6,709 nucleotides of DNA, from contig JAUVET010000075.1 in assembly GCA_030594665.1 (NCBI GenBank), positions 1 through 6,709 of the forward strand, given 5' to 3'. Under the pieces are notes generated by a model, which was not told the DNA's origin, searched no databases, and was given only the letters and a program-made list of their open reading frames with translations. A program made the position numbers and the translations under genes. The DNA is from Methanosarcinaceae archaeon (GTDB lineage Archaea > Halobacteriota > Methanosarcinia > Methanosarcinales > Methanosarcinaceae). Shown piece by piece: positions 1 to 4,883 of this stretch (positions are counted from its first letter, which is position 1; each line of letters opens with the position of its first letter).

Positions 1-180
1 GAAATTGAAATCAATGTGATGGACATCGAGTGCACCGACAGGCGGATCGGAAATAGGGAAAAATTGGCATATGAAGTGGCAGCATGGACCAAGAGACGGA
101 ATGGCGATGAGAAGAAGATCAACTGGAAGTTTACGAGTGAGAATGCTGACGAGAAATTGTCCAAGTACTATGTTCTATAA
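1..180 (+). CDS. IS630-family transposase, C-terminal fragment (cut by window edge)
   Basis: The reading frame is open from base 1 to TAA at 178-180 and gives 59 residues beginning EIEINVMDIECTDRR and ending KLSKYYVL. The block INVMDIECTDRRIGN, then EVAAWTKRRN and INWKFTSENADEKLSKYY, is how the C-terminus of a DDE-type IS630-like transposase of the archaeal/cyanobacterial subgroup reads. In that family the third catalytic acidic residue lies just before this block (a SWLNxxE-type motif), so one of the first glutamates here may be that residue; the remainder of the catalytic domain is left of the window. Codon use is ordinary and there is no frameshift in the visible part. Whether the full gene is intact cannot be judged. 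The family call rests on recognition of the C-terminal pattern. Confidence 0.82.
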   Translation, partial: EIEINVMDIECTDRRIGNREKLAYEVAAWTKRRNGDEKKINWKFTSENADEKLSKYYVL

Positions 181-199
181 TTAAATTGTCGAGACACTA
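1..199 (+). mobile_element. Right end of an IS630-type insertion sequence, presumed TA target at 198-199
   Basis: The transposase stop is followed by only 17 bases before a TA dinucleotide at 198-199; IS630-type elements insert at TA and duplicate it. The presumed terminus read inward is GTGTCTCGACAATTT (197 down to 183). The boundary is inferred: from base 200 onward the sequence resembles the tail of the small repeat found again at 2475-2565, so the repeat homology appears to stop where the insertion begins. The left end with its matching inverted repeat lies outside the window, so the terminus is unproven. Confidence 0.5.
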
Positions 200-293
200 G
201 TGGATTGGCAGCCGTGGAACGCACCGTCTGCAGCGGTTGTATTGTTTTTTAGTATCGAATAGAACAATCTAATTTACGAAACTCTACAAATAC
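200..293 (-). repeat. Copy A of a hairpin-bearing 3'-flanking repeat
   Basis: Bases 215-293 align to 2489-2565 (copy B) with 59 of 79 positions identical by hand count and a single one-base gap. Shared landmarks on the plus strand are TGGAAC at 215, a GC-rich hairpin core at 224-236 (CCGTC, loop TGC, AGCGG, imperfect), AGAAC at 261, ATTTAC at 272 and TACAAATAC at 285. Read on the minus strand it begins 58 bases after the stop of the ATPase gene, in sense orientation. A weaker match to copy B continues to about base 200, where the IS630 end starts. The rest of 181-350 contains only a weak short hairpin around 292-304 and no gene. Function unknown: it may be a 3' untranslated element, a small RNA or a relic of a mobile repeat. 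Confidence 0.6.
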
Positions 294-350
294 CAATAAT
301 CGGTTTTATGGCGTTGCTGATTCCGGCAGGGTGGATATGGGCTGTCTAAG

Positions 351-1742
351 TTACACAACCACTTTTTCAAAATCGTCCAGATCAAAAACCAAGAACCCTT
401 CTTTTTTCAGGATATCTTTGTTTTCAATGTGTTTTGCGATCAAGCCAAAATATTCTTTCCTGTCATTCTTATACCATTTAACGAATCCTGATTTTTCATC
501 AAGTTCTGAAAGTATCTTTCTTGCATTTCCTTCTTTTAGATCCATCCATTTACATTCAAAAAAGAATATTTCTTTTAGATCGTCATTCAAGGCAACAATG
601 TCTATTTCCATCTCCTTATGCCACCATCTGCCAAGACGCATAAACTCAAATTGCCCGCTCTTCCAGATAAATTCCGCGGCTACCTGCTCAAAAATATGTC
701 CCATATATTGGTTGTACTCTCGGTCCACGCTTTTGAAAGCGTTAATGGAACCGCGTTCTATAAGTGTCCTGTTTGGATAGACAAACCTAAACCAGAAACG
801 GAAATAGTTGTCTGAAAAAACGTACCTTGCGTTTCTCCTATTTTCCTTTCTATCATCTACAGGGTATTCTTTTTTTATTACCCTTATTTCCTCAAGGTTT
901 TGTATATACTTTGAGATTATGCTTTTATCGATGTTTGTGTAATGTACAATATCAACCTGTCTTGTTTTCCCGAATGATATCGCCTTTAAAATTGCAAAAT
1001 AGTTCGCAGGCTCCCTGAATTCCTGCTTAAGAAGAATCTCTGCTTCGCCATAGAGCAGAGCATCCCTCTCAAAGAATGTATTTTTCATGTTGTCAAAGAC
1101 ATTTTGCCCGGGATCAAACTGTTTTAAGTAAAGTGGTATGCCGTCAAGGCAACCGTATGCTTTTATGCAGTCGATTGTGCCATAGTTTGGTAAAAACTCC
1201 CCTGCCTGGAAAACATCAACAGGTTTTATTTCCATCTGTGCTGTCCTTCTGCCAAATAATGGGGATTTCCTGCCAAGCAATTTTTCCATCATGCCAACAG
1301 AAGACCCCACGATAACCAGCATTATTTTATCGGATTTTTGGAGATACATATCCCATATTTTCTGAAATTCAGAAGGTATGCCTTTATTCTCATTGACAAG
1401 ATATGGAAATTCATCTATAATTACAACAGTACGCTCCTTCAAACGGTCGCAGAAACTTTTGAACATCCTGACCCAGTTCTCAAAAGCCATCATATTGAAT
1501 TCCTCATCTTTGAGATGGTCAGCCATTATTTCTTTCATGGCACTAAGGTTGTCCATGTATCGTTTCTCTTCTGATAGAAAATATATTCCCTGTTTGTTTT
1601 CAAGAAAATGGACTGCAAGTTCTGTTTTCCCCACCCTCCGGCGCCCATACATTATGACAAACTCAGGATTATCGCTCTCAAAACGCTTTTCAAGGATTGC
1701 CAATTCCTCATTCCTGTTGATGAACTTATTTAGTTGAAACAT
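351..1742 (-). CDS. Archaeal-type AAA ATPase with C-terminal DUF234 / PD-(D/E)XK-like domain
   Basis: 463 residues from the ATG at 1742. The order is: N-terminal FINRNEELAILEKRF, the family's usual opening; Walker A GRRRVGKT at 33-40; Walker B VVIIDEFP at about 106-113; sensor-like VGSS at about 145-148; GRRTAQMEIKP at about 164-174; a winged-helix-like region around 240-300; and a C-terminal domain with EIDIVA (379-384) and FFECKW (394-399). This matches the archaeal ATPase family (PF01637 plus DUF234). EID...ECK resembles a PD-(D/E)XK nuclease core, so the protein may act on nucleic acid, but no substrate is established. A TTG at 1763 could extend it by seven residues; ATG 1742 is preferred because it matches the family start and leaves a leader after the TATA-like box near 1791. 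It ends with TAA at 351. Family confidence is high, function unknown. Confidence 0.88.
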   Translation of the reverse strand: MFQLNKFINRNEELAILEKRFESDNPEFVIMYGRRRVGKTELAVHFLENKQGIYFLSEEKRYMDNLSAMKEIMADHLKDEEFNMMAFENWVRMFKSFCDRLKERTVVIIDEFPYLVNENKGIPSEFQKIWDMYLQKSDKIMLVIVGSSVGMMEKLLGRKSPLFGRRTAQMEIKPVDVFQAGEFLPNYGTIDCIKAYGCLDGIPLYLKQFDPGQNVFDNMKNTFFERDALLYGEAEILLKQEFREPANYFAILKAISFGKTRQVDIVHYTNIDKSIISKYIQNLEEIRVIKKEYPVDDRKENRRNARYVFSDNYFRFWFRFVYPNRTLIERGSINAFKSVDREYNQYMGHIFEQVAAEFIWKSGQFEFMRLGRWWHKEMEIDIVALNDDLKEIFFFECKWMDLKEGNARKILSELDEKSGFVKWYKNDRKEYFGLIAKHIENKDILKKEGFLVFDLDDFEKVVV

Positions 1743-1790
1743 GATAATATTATTATCTTTCAACTACTTAAACAGTGCGCTCCACCAAAC

Positions 1791-1798
1791 AAATAAAT
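1791..1798 (-). promoter_or_regulatory. Candidate TATA box for the ATPase gene
   Basis: On the minus strand the box reads ATTTATTT. Transcription starting about 25 bases downstream would begin near 1768, leaving roughly 25 bases before the ATG at 1742. No strong Shine-Dalgarno site precedes either possible start. This is a sequence-only guess in an AT-rich region. Confidence 0.35.
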
Positions 1799-1821
1799 CC
1801 CATGAAGTCCATGTAAATTCA

Positions 1822-1829
1822 CTTAAAAA
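1822..1829 (+). promoter_or_regulatory. Candidate TATA box for the ribbon-helix-helix gene
   Basis: CTTAAAAA resembles an archaeal TATA element. A start about 26 bases further on would fall near 1851, immediately before the ribosome-binding site. It lies in the 120-bp region shared with the divergent ATPase gene, where an autoregulating repressor would be expected to bind. Confidence 0.4.
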
Positions 1830-1852
1830 CCAGCGTGTGTTTTTCAAAAACC

Positions 1853-1857
1853 GGTGA
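1853..1857 (+). promoter_or_regulatory. Shine-Dalgarno site GGTGA deciding the start at 1863
   Basis: GGTGA matches the archaeal anti-Shine-Dalgarno and lies 5 bases before ATG 1863. A competing ATG at 1859 overlaps the site and reaches a stop after seven codons, so it is not the start. Confidence 0.65.
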
Positions 1858-1862
1858 GATGA

Positions 1863-2033
1863 ATGCCAAAAGTAAGCGTTGAAATCCCCCAGGAACTTCT
1901 GGATGACCTGAACAGTCATGTAGGGGACGACAAGAAGTTCGTCAACAAATCTGATGCCATACGGACAGCCATACGCAAGATGCTGGACATGATGGATGAT
2001 ATCGACAGGCGGCACGGCAGGATAGATGATTGA
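1863..2033 (+). CDS. Small ribbon-helix-helix (CopG/NikR-N type) DNA-binding protein
   Basis: 56 residues, starting MPKVSVEIPQELLDDL and ending RHGRIDD. The fold can be read directly: a short beta strand KVSVEIP (3-9) that would enter the DNA major groove, helix 1 at about 10-20, a turn with DDKKFVNKS, and helix 2 DAIRTAIRKMLDMM (31-44), the typical SDAIRxAIR pattern. Such proteins bind DNA as dimers and usually repress their own promoter. There is no C-terminal ligand domain as in full-length NikR. The gene is monocistronic and divergent from the ATPase gene 120 bp away. It resembles an antitoxin in size, but no toxin gene follows: the next 570 bases are non-coding. The family call is firm; the regulated target is not known. 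Confidence 0.85.
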   Translation: MPKVSVEIPQELLDDLNSHVGDDKKFVNKSDAIRTAIRKMLDMMDDIDRRHGRIDD

Positions 2034-2056
2034 AACTGTCCCAATATAGACAAAAC

Positions 2057-2167
2057 GTATTTGTATAGCTTTGGTAAGATAGCTGTGTAAATGGGATTTT
2101 TGTATCTGAAACTAAAACGGTGCTACCACCCGCGCGTAGCGCGGCACGTTCCTCCACCACTGACCAC
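2057..2167 (+). repeat. Copy C of the hairpin-bearing 3'-flanking repeat
   Basis: It starts GTATTTGTATAGCT (2057-2070), identical to the reverse complement of copy B at 2552-2565, and after an extra 14 bases continues with GTGTAAATG. The GC hairpin is a perfect 6-bp stem, CCGCGC (2130-2135), loop GTA, GCGCGG (2139-2144), followed by CACGTTCC. Copy B has a different stem sequence at the same place, so pairing is kept while bases differ. It begins 24 bases after the ribbon-helix-helix stop, in sense orientation. The extra 14 bases look like a partial duplication ending in ATAGCT. Similarity to copy B fades after about 2167. Confidence 0.62.
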
Positions 2168-2263
2168 CACCATTGTTCTGCACAAACACTGCCCTGCGCA
2201 CCTAAAAGTTTCGTTCGCCCTTAACGCATATGTGTTTGTACGGATTGCCCTATGTATAAACTG

Positions 2264-2446
2264 CATGTGTCATCGGTTAAGAGTCATATTGTGATGGAAC
2301 ACGGATTGCACGGATGACACGGATAATAAATAAATCCATGTCATCCGTATTCGATTTAAATTAAATTGGAGAATCGTATGAAATCATTGGTCTTTTGGAA
2401 AACAATACATACCGACTTTATCAAACTCCTTAACCGATGACCAATG
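2264..2446. mobile_element. MITE-like element with 18-bp terminal inverted repeats and 10-bp direct duplication
   Basis: The left terminus 2264-2281 reads CATGTGTCATCGGTTAAG; the right terminus 2429-2446, reverse complemented, reads CATTGGTCATCGGTTAAG (16 of 18 identical). Immediately outside each terminus is the same 10-mer GTATAAACTG, at 2254-2263 and 2447-2456. This is the signature of a transposed element with target-site duplication. It is 183 bp long, contains a strong hairpin at 2310-2348 and has no credible coding capacity, so it would depend on a transposase elsewhere. It sits between the two convergent genes and between repeat copies C and B. The family is unknown; duplications of about 10 bp occur in, for example, IS4-type elements. 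Confidence 0.68.
2310..2348. repeat. Hairpin inside the 183-bp element
   Basis: The arms are ACGGATGACACGGAT (2310-2324) and ATCCATGTCATCCGT (2334-2348), 15 bp with one G-T wobble and a 9-base AT loop. The left arm belongs to a degenerate 9-base tandem series beginning CACGGAT at 2300, 2309 and 2318. As RNA it would fold on either strand. Confidence 0.75.
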
Positions 2447-2474
2447 GTATAAACTGCGTATTTTGCGAATGCAG

Positions 2475-2565
2475 GTGGTTAGCGGTATTGGAACATGCCG
2501 CCTGCGGCGGTCGTATCGGTCTTAGTTGCAAATAGAACGAACTCATTTACACAGCTATACAAATA
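2475..2565 (-). repeat. Copy B of the hairpin-bearing 3'-flanking repeat
   Basis: On the minus strand it runs from GTATTTGTATAGCT (2565-2552) through GTGTAAATG to a perfect 5-bp hairpin (plus strand CCGCC 2498-2502, loop TGC, GGCGG 2506-2510) and then GTTCC. It begins 41 bases after the stop of the isomerase gene and reads in that gene's direction. It faces copy C across the 183-bp element, so B and C form a long interrupted inverted repeat. A minus-strand TATA-like TTTATAGTAT just ahead of it (2571-2562) would also allow it to be transcribed on its own. Confidence 0.62.
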
Positions 2566-2582
2566 CTATAAAATAATCCGTA

Positions 2583-2600
2583 GTAGGCGACACAGCCCAC
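2583..2600 (-). terminator. Possible terminator hairpin after the isomerase gene
   Basis: Five bases after the minus-strand stop there is GTGGGC, loop TGTGTC, GCCTAC, a 6-bp stem with one G-T pair, followed within a few bases by the T-rich stretch TTATTTTATAG. Archaeal terminators depend mainly on T tracts, so the assignment is tentative. Confidence 0.3.
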
Positions 2601-2605
2601 CAACA

Positions 2606-3391
2606 TCACAAACCCTTCAAAAACACAAGACTCTCTACACCTTCGTCCACGCAATTAACCTCTGTCACAAACCTGCCCCTGTAATTTGATAAACTGTCCA
2701 TTACATATACCCAATCAATATTTCCTTTGCCGATCGGCAGGTGCTCGTCACTTTTTCCCATGTTATCATGCAAATGGACATGCGATATCCTGCCTTTGTA
2801 CATATTCAGGAAATCATTCATGATTTCTGTTCCTGTTCCTATAGTGTTAGCATGACCTATATCAAGGGTCAGTCCGACATTATCACGGTTGACCTCTTCG
2901 ATTATTTGAAGCATCTCCTGCGGATATTTCCCGAATATCTTTGGAACTTCGGGCATGTTCTCGACTGCGATCATGATGCCGCAGTCTGCGGCAAAATCAC
3001 AGATGGATTGCAGGGATTCGATATTGGTTTGCCATGCAAGATCCGGCAACTGTGCGCCATGGGGGGAGAGGTAACCGGGATGGACGACTGCAAGTTCCAC
3101 AAAATCGGAAGCAATCTTCAGGTAATCTTTCATCTGATGCAGTACTTCGTTGCGTATTCCTGTGTTCAGGCCCGCAAGGTTCATGTCTGAGAAAGGGAGG
3201 TGGAGAGTCAGTTCCAGATCTGTGGTGTCGTGGATTTCCTTAACCTGGGTGATCGTCTCGCTTGTCAGGCACTGTGTGCCTTCCTGTACTATTTCCCAGC
3301 CGGTATAACCGTGGTCTTCGAGTTCATACGCCCAGCTGAACGGATCTTCGACAACTGCACGTGATGAGAAACTTATCCTTTTTAGATTCAT
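2606..3391 (-). CDS. Sugar phosphate isomerase/epimerase-family TIM-barrel protein (AP endonuclease 2 fold)
   Basis: 261 residues, typical of the xylose isomerase-like / AP endonuclease family 2 barrel (PF01261). Recognisable strand ends carrying metal ligands or active-site groups are LTLHLPFSD (H64), VVHPG (H104), IAVENMP (E144), LTLDIGHAN (D177, H180), SHVHLHDN (H204, H206, H208, D209), DEHLPIGKGNIDW (H217, G221-G223) and VTEVN (E244). These are the divalent metal positions seen across the family, so a metal-dependent isomerase, epimerase or endonuclease activity is expected in the cytoplasm. Archaeal homologues are usually left without a defined substrate. The ATG at 3391 gives the natural opening MNLKRISFSS; GAGAG about 9 bases upstream is a weak ribosome-binding site. 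The 3' end is next to repeat copy B, and the 5' side abuts a MITE-like element. Confidence 0.88.
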   Translation of the reverse strand: MNLKRISFSSRAVVEDPFSWAYELEDHGYTGWEIVQEGTQCLTSETITQVKEIHDTTDLELTLHLPFSDMNLAGLNTGIRNEVLHQMKDYLKIASDFVELAVVHPGYLSPHGAQLPDLAWQTNIESLQSICDFAADCGIMIAVENMPEVPKIFGKYPQEMLQIIEEVNRDNVGLTLDIGHANTIGTGTEIMNDFLNMYKGRISHVHLHDNMGKSDEHLPIGKGNIDWVYVMDSLSNYRGRFVTEVNCVDEGVESLVFLKGL

Positions 3392-3417
3392 ATAATTCTA
3401 CTCTCGTAACCTGTGTT

Positions 3418-3427
3418 TATTATTTAT
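3418..3427 (-). promoter_or_regulatory. AT-rich box upstream of the isomerase gene, inside the left target duplication
   Basis: The minus strand reads ATAAATAATA, a plausible TATA element 27-36 bases before the ATG at 3391. A start 25 bases on would leave only a few leader bases and would exclude the weak GAGAG site, so the exact start is uncertain. The 8-bp duplication TTATTTAT of the neighbouring element overlaps this box, so the insertion landed at or next to the promoter. Confidence 0.33.
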
Positions 3428-3569
3428 GAGACTTTTTATTATCTTCCGGAATGGTTCGGAAAACCGCAAAGAGCGCAAAGCACGCAGAGAAAATTAAGGA
3501 CCCTTTGCGCTCTTTGCGGTGAATCTTTTTCACCACGATTCATTTATCCAGAATATATTAAAAAGTCTC
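3428..3569. mobile_element. MITE-like palindromic element with 23-bp inverted termini and 8-bp direct duplication
   Basis: The terminal inverted repeats are 3428-3450 and 3547-3569: 20 of 23 positions match, and the outer 11 (GAGACTTTTTA) are perfect. The 8-mer TTATTTAT occurs immediately outside both ends, at 3420-3427 and 3570-3577, as expected for a target-site duplication. Inside are a perfect 18-bp stem (3463-3480 with 3503-3520) and a small 6-bp hairpin (3518-3523 with 3529-3534). It is 142 bp with no coding capacity, so it is non-autonomous. On the minus strand its entry end carries a T run just after the UPF0201 stop and could serve as that operon's terminator. The target is AT-rich, so the 8-mer match alone would be weak; its exact abutment to both termini is what makes it convincing. 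Confidence 0.7.
3463..3520. repeat. Perfect 18-bp stem-loop built from 9-base units
   Basis: ACCGCAAAGAGCGCAAAG (3463-3480) pairs exactly with 3503-3520 across a 22-base loop. The left arm is a degenerate tandem of 9-mers: CGCAAAGAG, CGCAAAGCA, CGCAGAGAA from 3465. Sequences of this CGCAAAG type recur in intergenic regions of many bacteria and archaea. Confidence 0.82.
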
Positions 3570-3589
3570 TTATTTATCGAAATTTTCTA

Positions 3590-4030
3590 TCATATATCCT
3601 TTACATCCAGCTCGATCAGAGGCTCGCCATTTTCCGTCTGCGGAGCGAGCCAGTCGATGACCCTGTCAAGTTCTTCCCCTGAACTTGCATTTATCGTCAC
3701 ATAGATAGAACCAAGCGGCTCTTCTATTGCAGGAAAGTTTAACCGGTTCACTGTAGCCACCTGTTTGTTTAGCATGAAATTCGTGGAAAGACCGTCTATT
3801 GAGTGACCTTTGTTCAATTGCGTGCGGGCAGTGTCCAGCAGTCGCTCTTGCCTTAGCAATCCGTGCATTGTAAAAAGTGATTCGAGATCTCCGTGCCCGA
3901 AGACACGTGGTTTTGTCATGGATTCGTCCAGATCGGTCTCAAGTCCATTGAACATGTTTGAAATGGCGAGAGCTACACGCTCTGTATCCTCTGTGGGATT
4001 GATAATAGCTGATACTTCAACTTCTATCAT
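3590..4030 (-). CDS. UPF0201 family RNA-binding-type protein
   Basis: 146 residues, MIEVEVSAIINPTEDTERV at the start, then VFGHGDLESLFTMHGLLRQERLLDTAR (about 43-69), STNFMLNKQVATVNRLNF (82-99), PLGSIYVTI (105-113) and a C-terminal DWLAPQTENGEPLIEL. This matches the archaeal UPF0201 family (PF01877), whose structure is known to resemble ribosomal protein L5 and which is thought to bind RNA; no specific RNA is established. Full length for the family. The start overlaps the end of the UPF0200 gene by 14 bases, and GGAG sits 7 bases before the ATG inside that gene, so translation is probably coupled. Transcription likely ends in the T-rich end of the element beginning just downstream. Confidence 0.88.
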   Translation of the reverse strand: MIEVEVSAIINPTEDTERVALAISNMFNGLETDLDESMTKPRVFGHGDLESLFTMHGLLRQERLLDTARTQLNKGHSIDGLSTNFMLNKQVATVNRLNFPAIEEPLGSIYVTINASSGEELDRVIDWLAPQTENGEPLIELDVKDI

Positions 4031-4568
4031 GTAACTGCTCCAGAAGCCCCATGATCTCTTTTTTGAATTCTTCGAGTCCTGTTGTATTGGAAATTGTGAT
4101 GTCAGAAGCTTCTATTGCCTCACCCATGCCCCATCTGAGTTCACGCTCATCCCTGCGTCGCAAAGCGTCCATACCTGTCATATCATCACTTCGCCCGCGT
4201 GCTTTTACACGCTCAAGACGCATCCGGGTAGACGATTCAATGTTGACAAGCGTGAAATCGTCCCCGAATTCCTGCATAAAGAATTCGACTTCTGCGATCC
4301 CGCGCACGCCGTCAATGACTACCATATCTGTGCCGGAGTTGTTTATTTTCGGGACACAGCGCTTTGCGACAGCGTCCATGCCTTCATTTTCCCTAAGGTC
4401 AGTTCCAACACCGCCGGTGCTTGCGTCTGTGGGTTCAAGTCCTCTTCGCACCACTTCTTCGCGAATAACGTCGCCCATGTTGATGACGTAGATACCCTGA
4501 TCTACTACAACCCTGGCAGCCTCGGATTTTCCGGATGCCGGCATTCCTACAAAAGCTATGATCTTCAT
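4017..4568 (-). CDS. UPF0200 family P-loop kinase-like protein (dephospho-CoA kinase/AAA-like)
   Basis: 183 residues from the ATG at 4568. The P-loop is GMPASGKS (8-15), preceded by the family's opening MKIIAFV; a second strand VVIDGVRG lies at 83-90; a basic lid-like segment VKARGRSDD at 121-129 and RRRDERELRWG at 137-147 follow; DITISNTTGLEEF at 156-168 resembles the C-terminal signature of dephospho-CoA and nucleotide kinases. It should bind ATP and transfer phosphate, but the acceptor is unknown. An ATG at 4592 would add eight residues (MTTRGPSI), but the Shine-Dalgarno AGAGGA (4583-4578) lies 9 bases before 4568 and the family begins at MKII, so 4568 is chosen. First gene of a two-gene operon with UPF0201, 14-base overlap. 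Confidence 0.9.
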   Translation of the reverse strand: MKIIAFVGMPASGKSEAARVVVDQGIYVINMGDVIREEVVRRGLEPTDASTGGVGTDLRENEGMDAVAKRCVPKINNSGTDMVVIDGVRGIAEVEFFMQEFGDDFTLVNIESSTRMRLERVKARGRSDDMTGMDALRRRDERELRWGMGEAIEASDITISNTTGLEEFKKEIMGLLEQLHDRS

Positions 4569-4617
4569 TATAGATGGTCCTCTTGTTGTCATTTCAGGAT
4601 TTCATCATGGGTTTGAT

Positions 4618-4628
4618 AATATTTATTA
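4618..4628 (-). promoter_or_regulatory. Candidate TATA box of the UPF0200-UPF0201 operon
   Basis: TAATAAATATT on the minus strand. A start about 26 bases downstream would be near 4597, giving a leader of about 29 bases that includes the AGAGGA site before ATG 4568. Confidence 0.45.
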
Positions 4629-4883
4629 GTATGGTGTTTTGGCTAATTGGTGCAACGTGTTTCAAGATCAAGGGTGATCCAACATTTAGTTATCGGTTAT
4701 TTCTAAAAATCTTTTTTAAGATTTGTTGATCGCAATCGGTGTATTTTGTTGGCAATAATTCACTAAATACTTAAAATTAAGGTAAATATGATTTTATACT
4801 TAAACCAATATTTAGATACTATAGAATTATAAGTTCCAATGCAGTGTAAGATTTTGTATCACACATAAAACGGGGATTGATCC
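4629..4883. other. Divergent intergenic region, AT-rich, no gene seen
   Basis: This separates the UPF operon (minus) from the antiporter gene (plus). It contains a perfect 7-bp hairpin, AAATCTT, loop TTTT, AAGATTT (4707-4724), and several TATA-like boxes for the plus strand, for example ACTTAAAATT near 4768 and AATTATAAG at 4825-4833; the latter would place a start near 4855. No open frame longer than a few codons with a ribosome-binding site is present, and no riboswitch is recognised. Confidence 0.45.

Noticed and set aside
331..1737. Several plus-strand open frames of 60-150 codons opposite the ATPase gene
   Set aside because: They lack family motifs and are antisense to a well-recognised protein with a full set of domain landmarks.
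1743..1763. TTG start at 1763 extending the ATPase by seven residues (MKDNNII)
   Set aside because: No ribosome-binding site fits it, the family opens at the following methionine, and it would lie almost at the expected transcript start. It cannot be fully excluded.
1764..2160. Minus-strand frames overlapping the ribbon-helix-helix gene
   Set aside because: The plus-strand 56-residue protein has a clear fold pattern and a good Shine-Dalgarno site; the opposite frames have neither.
2300..2348. CRISPR-like direct repeats (CACGGAT series)
   Set aside because: The unit is only 9 bases, tandem without spacers, and has three degenerate copies, so this is not a CRISPR array.
2378..2440. 20-codon frame MKSLVFWKTIHTDFIKLLNR with GGAG six bases upstream
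   Set aside because: It lies wholly inside the MITE-like element and runs into its right terminal repeat. A ribosome-binding site alone is not enough for a call at this length.
2091..2689. Plus-strand frames of 60-70 codons across the repeat region and the isomerase 3' end
   Set aside because: The translations are low-complexity with no recognisable motif and run through hairpin repeats.
2741..3243. Plus-strand frame of 149 codons and a 69-codon frame opposite the isomerase gene
   Set aside because: They are antisense shadows of a protein with conserved metal-ligand motifs.
4569..4592. ATG at 4592 as start of the UPF0200 protein
   Set aside because: No ribosome-binding site precedes it, whereas AGAGGA is well placed for ATG 4568, which matches the family's MKIIAFVG opening.
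4593..4883. Possible riboswitch or small RNA upstream of the antiporter
   Set aside because: Only one short AT-rich hairpin at 4707-4724 is visible, and no known riboswitch core was recognised.
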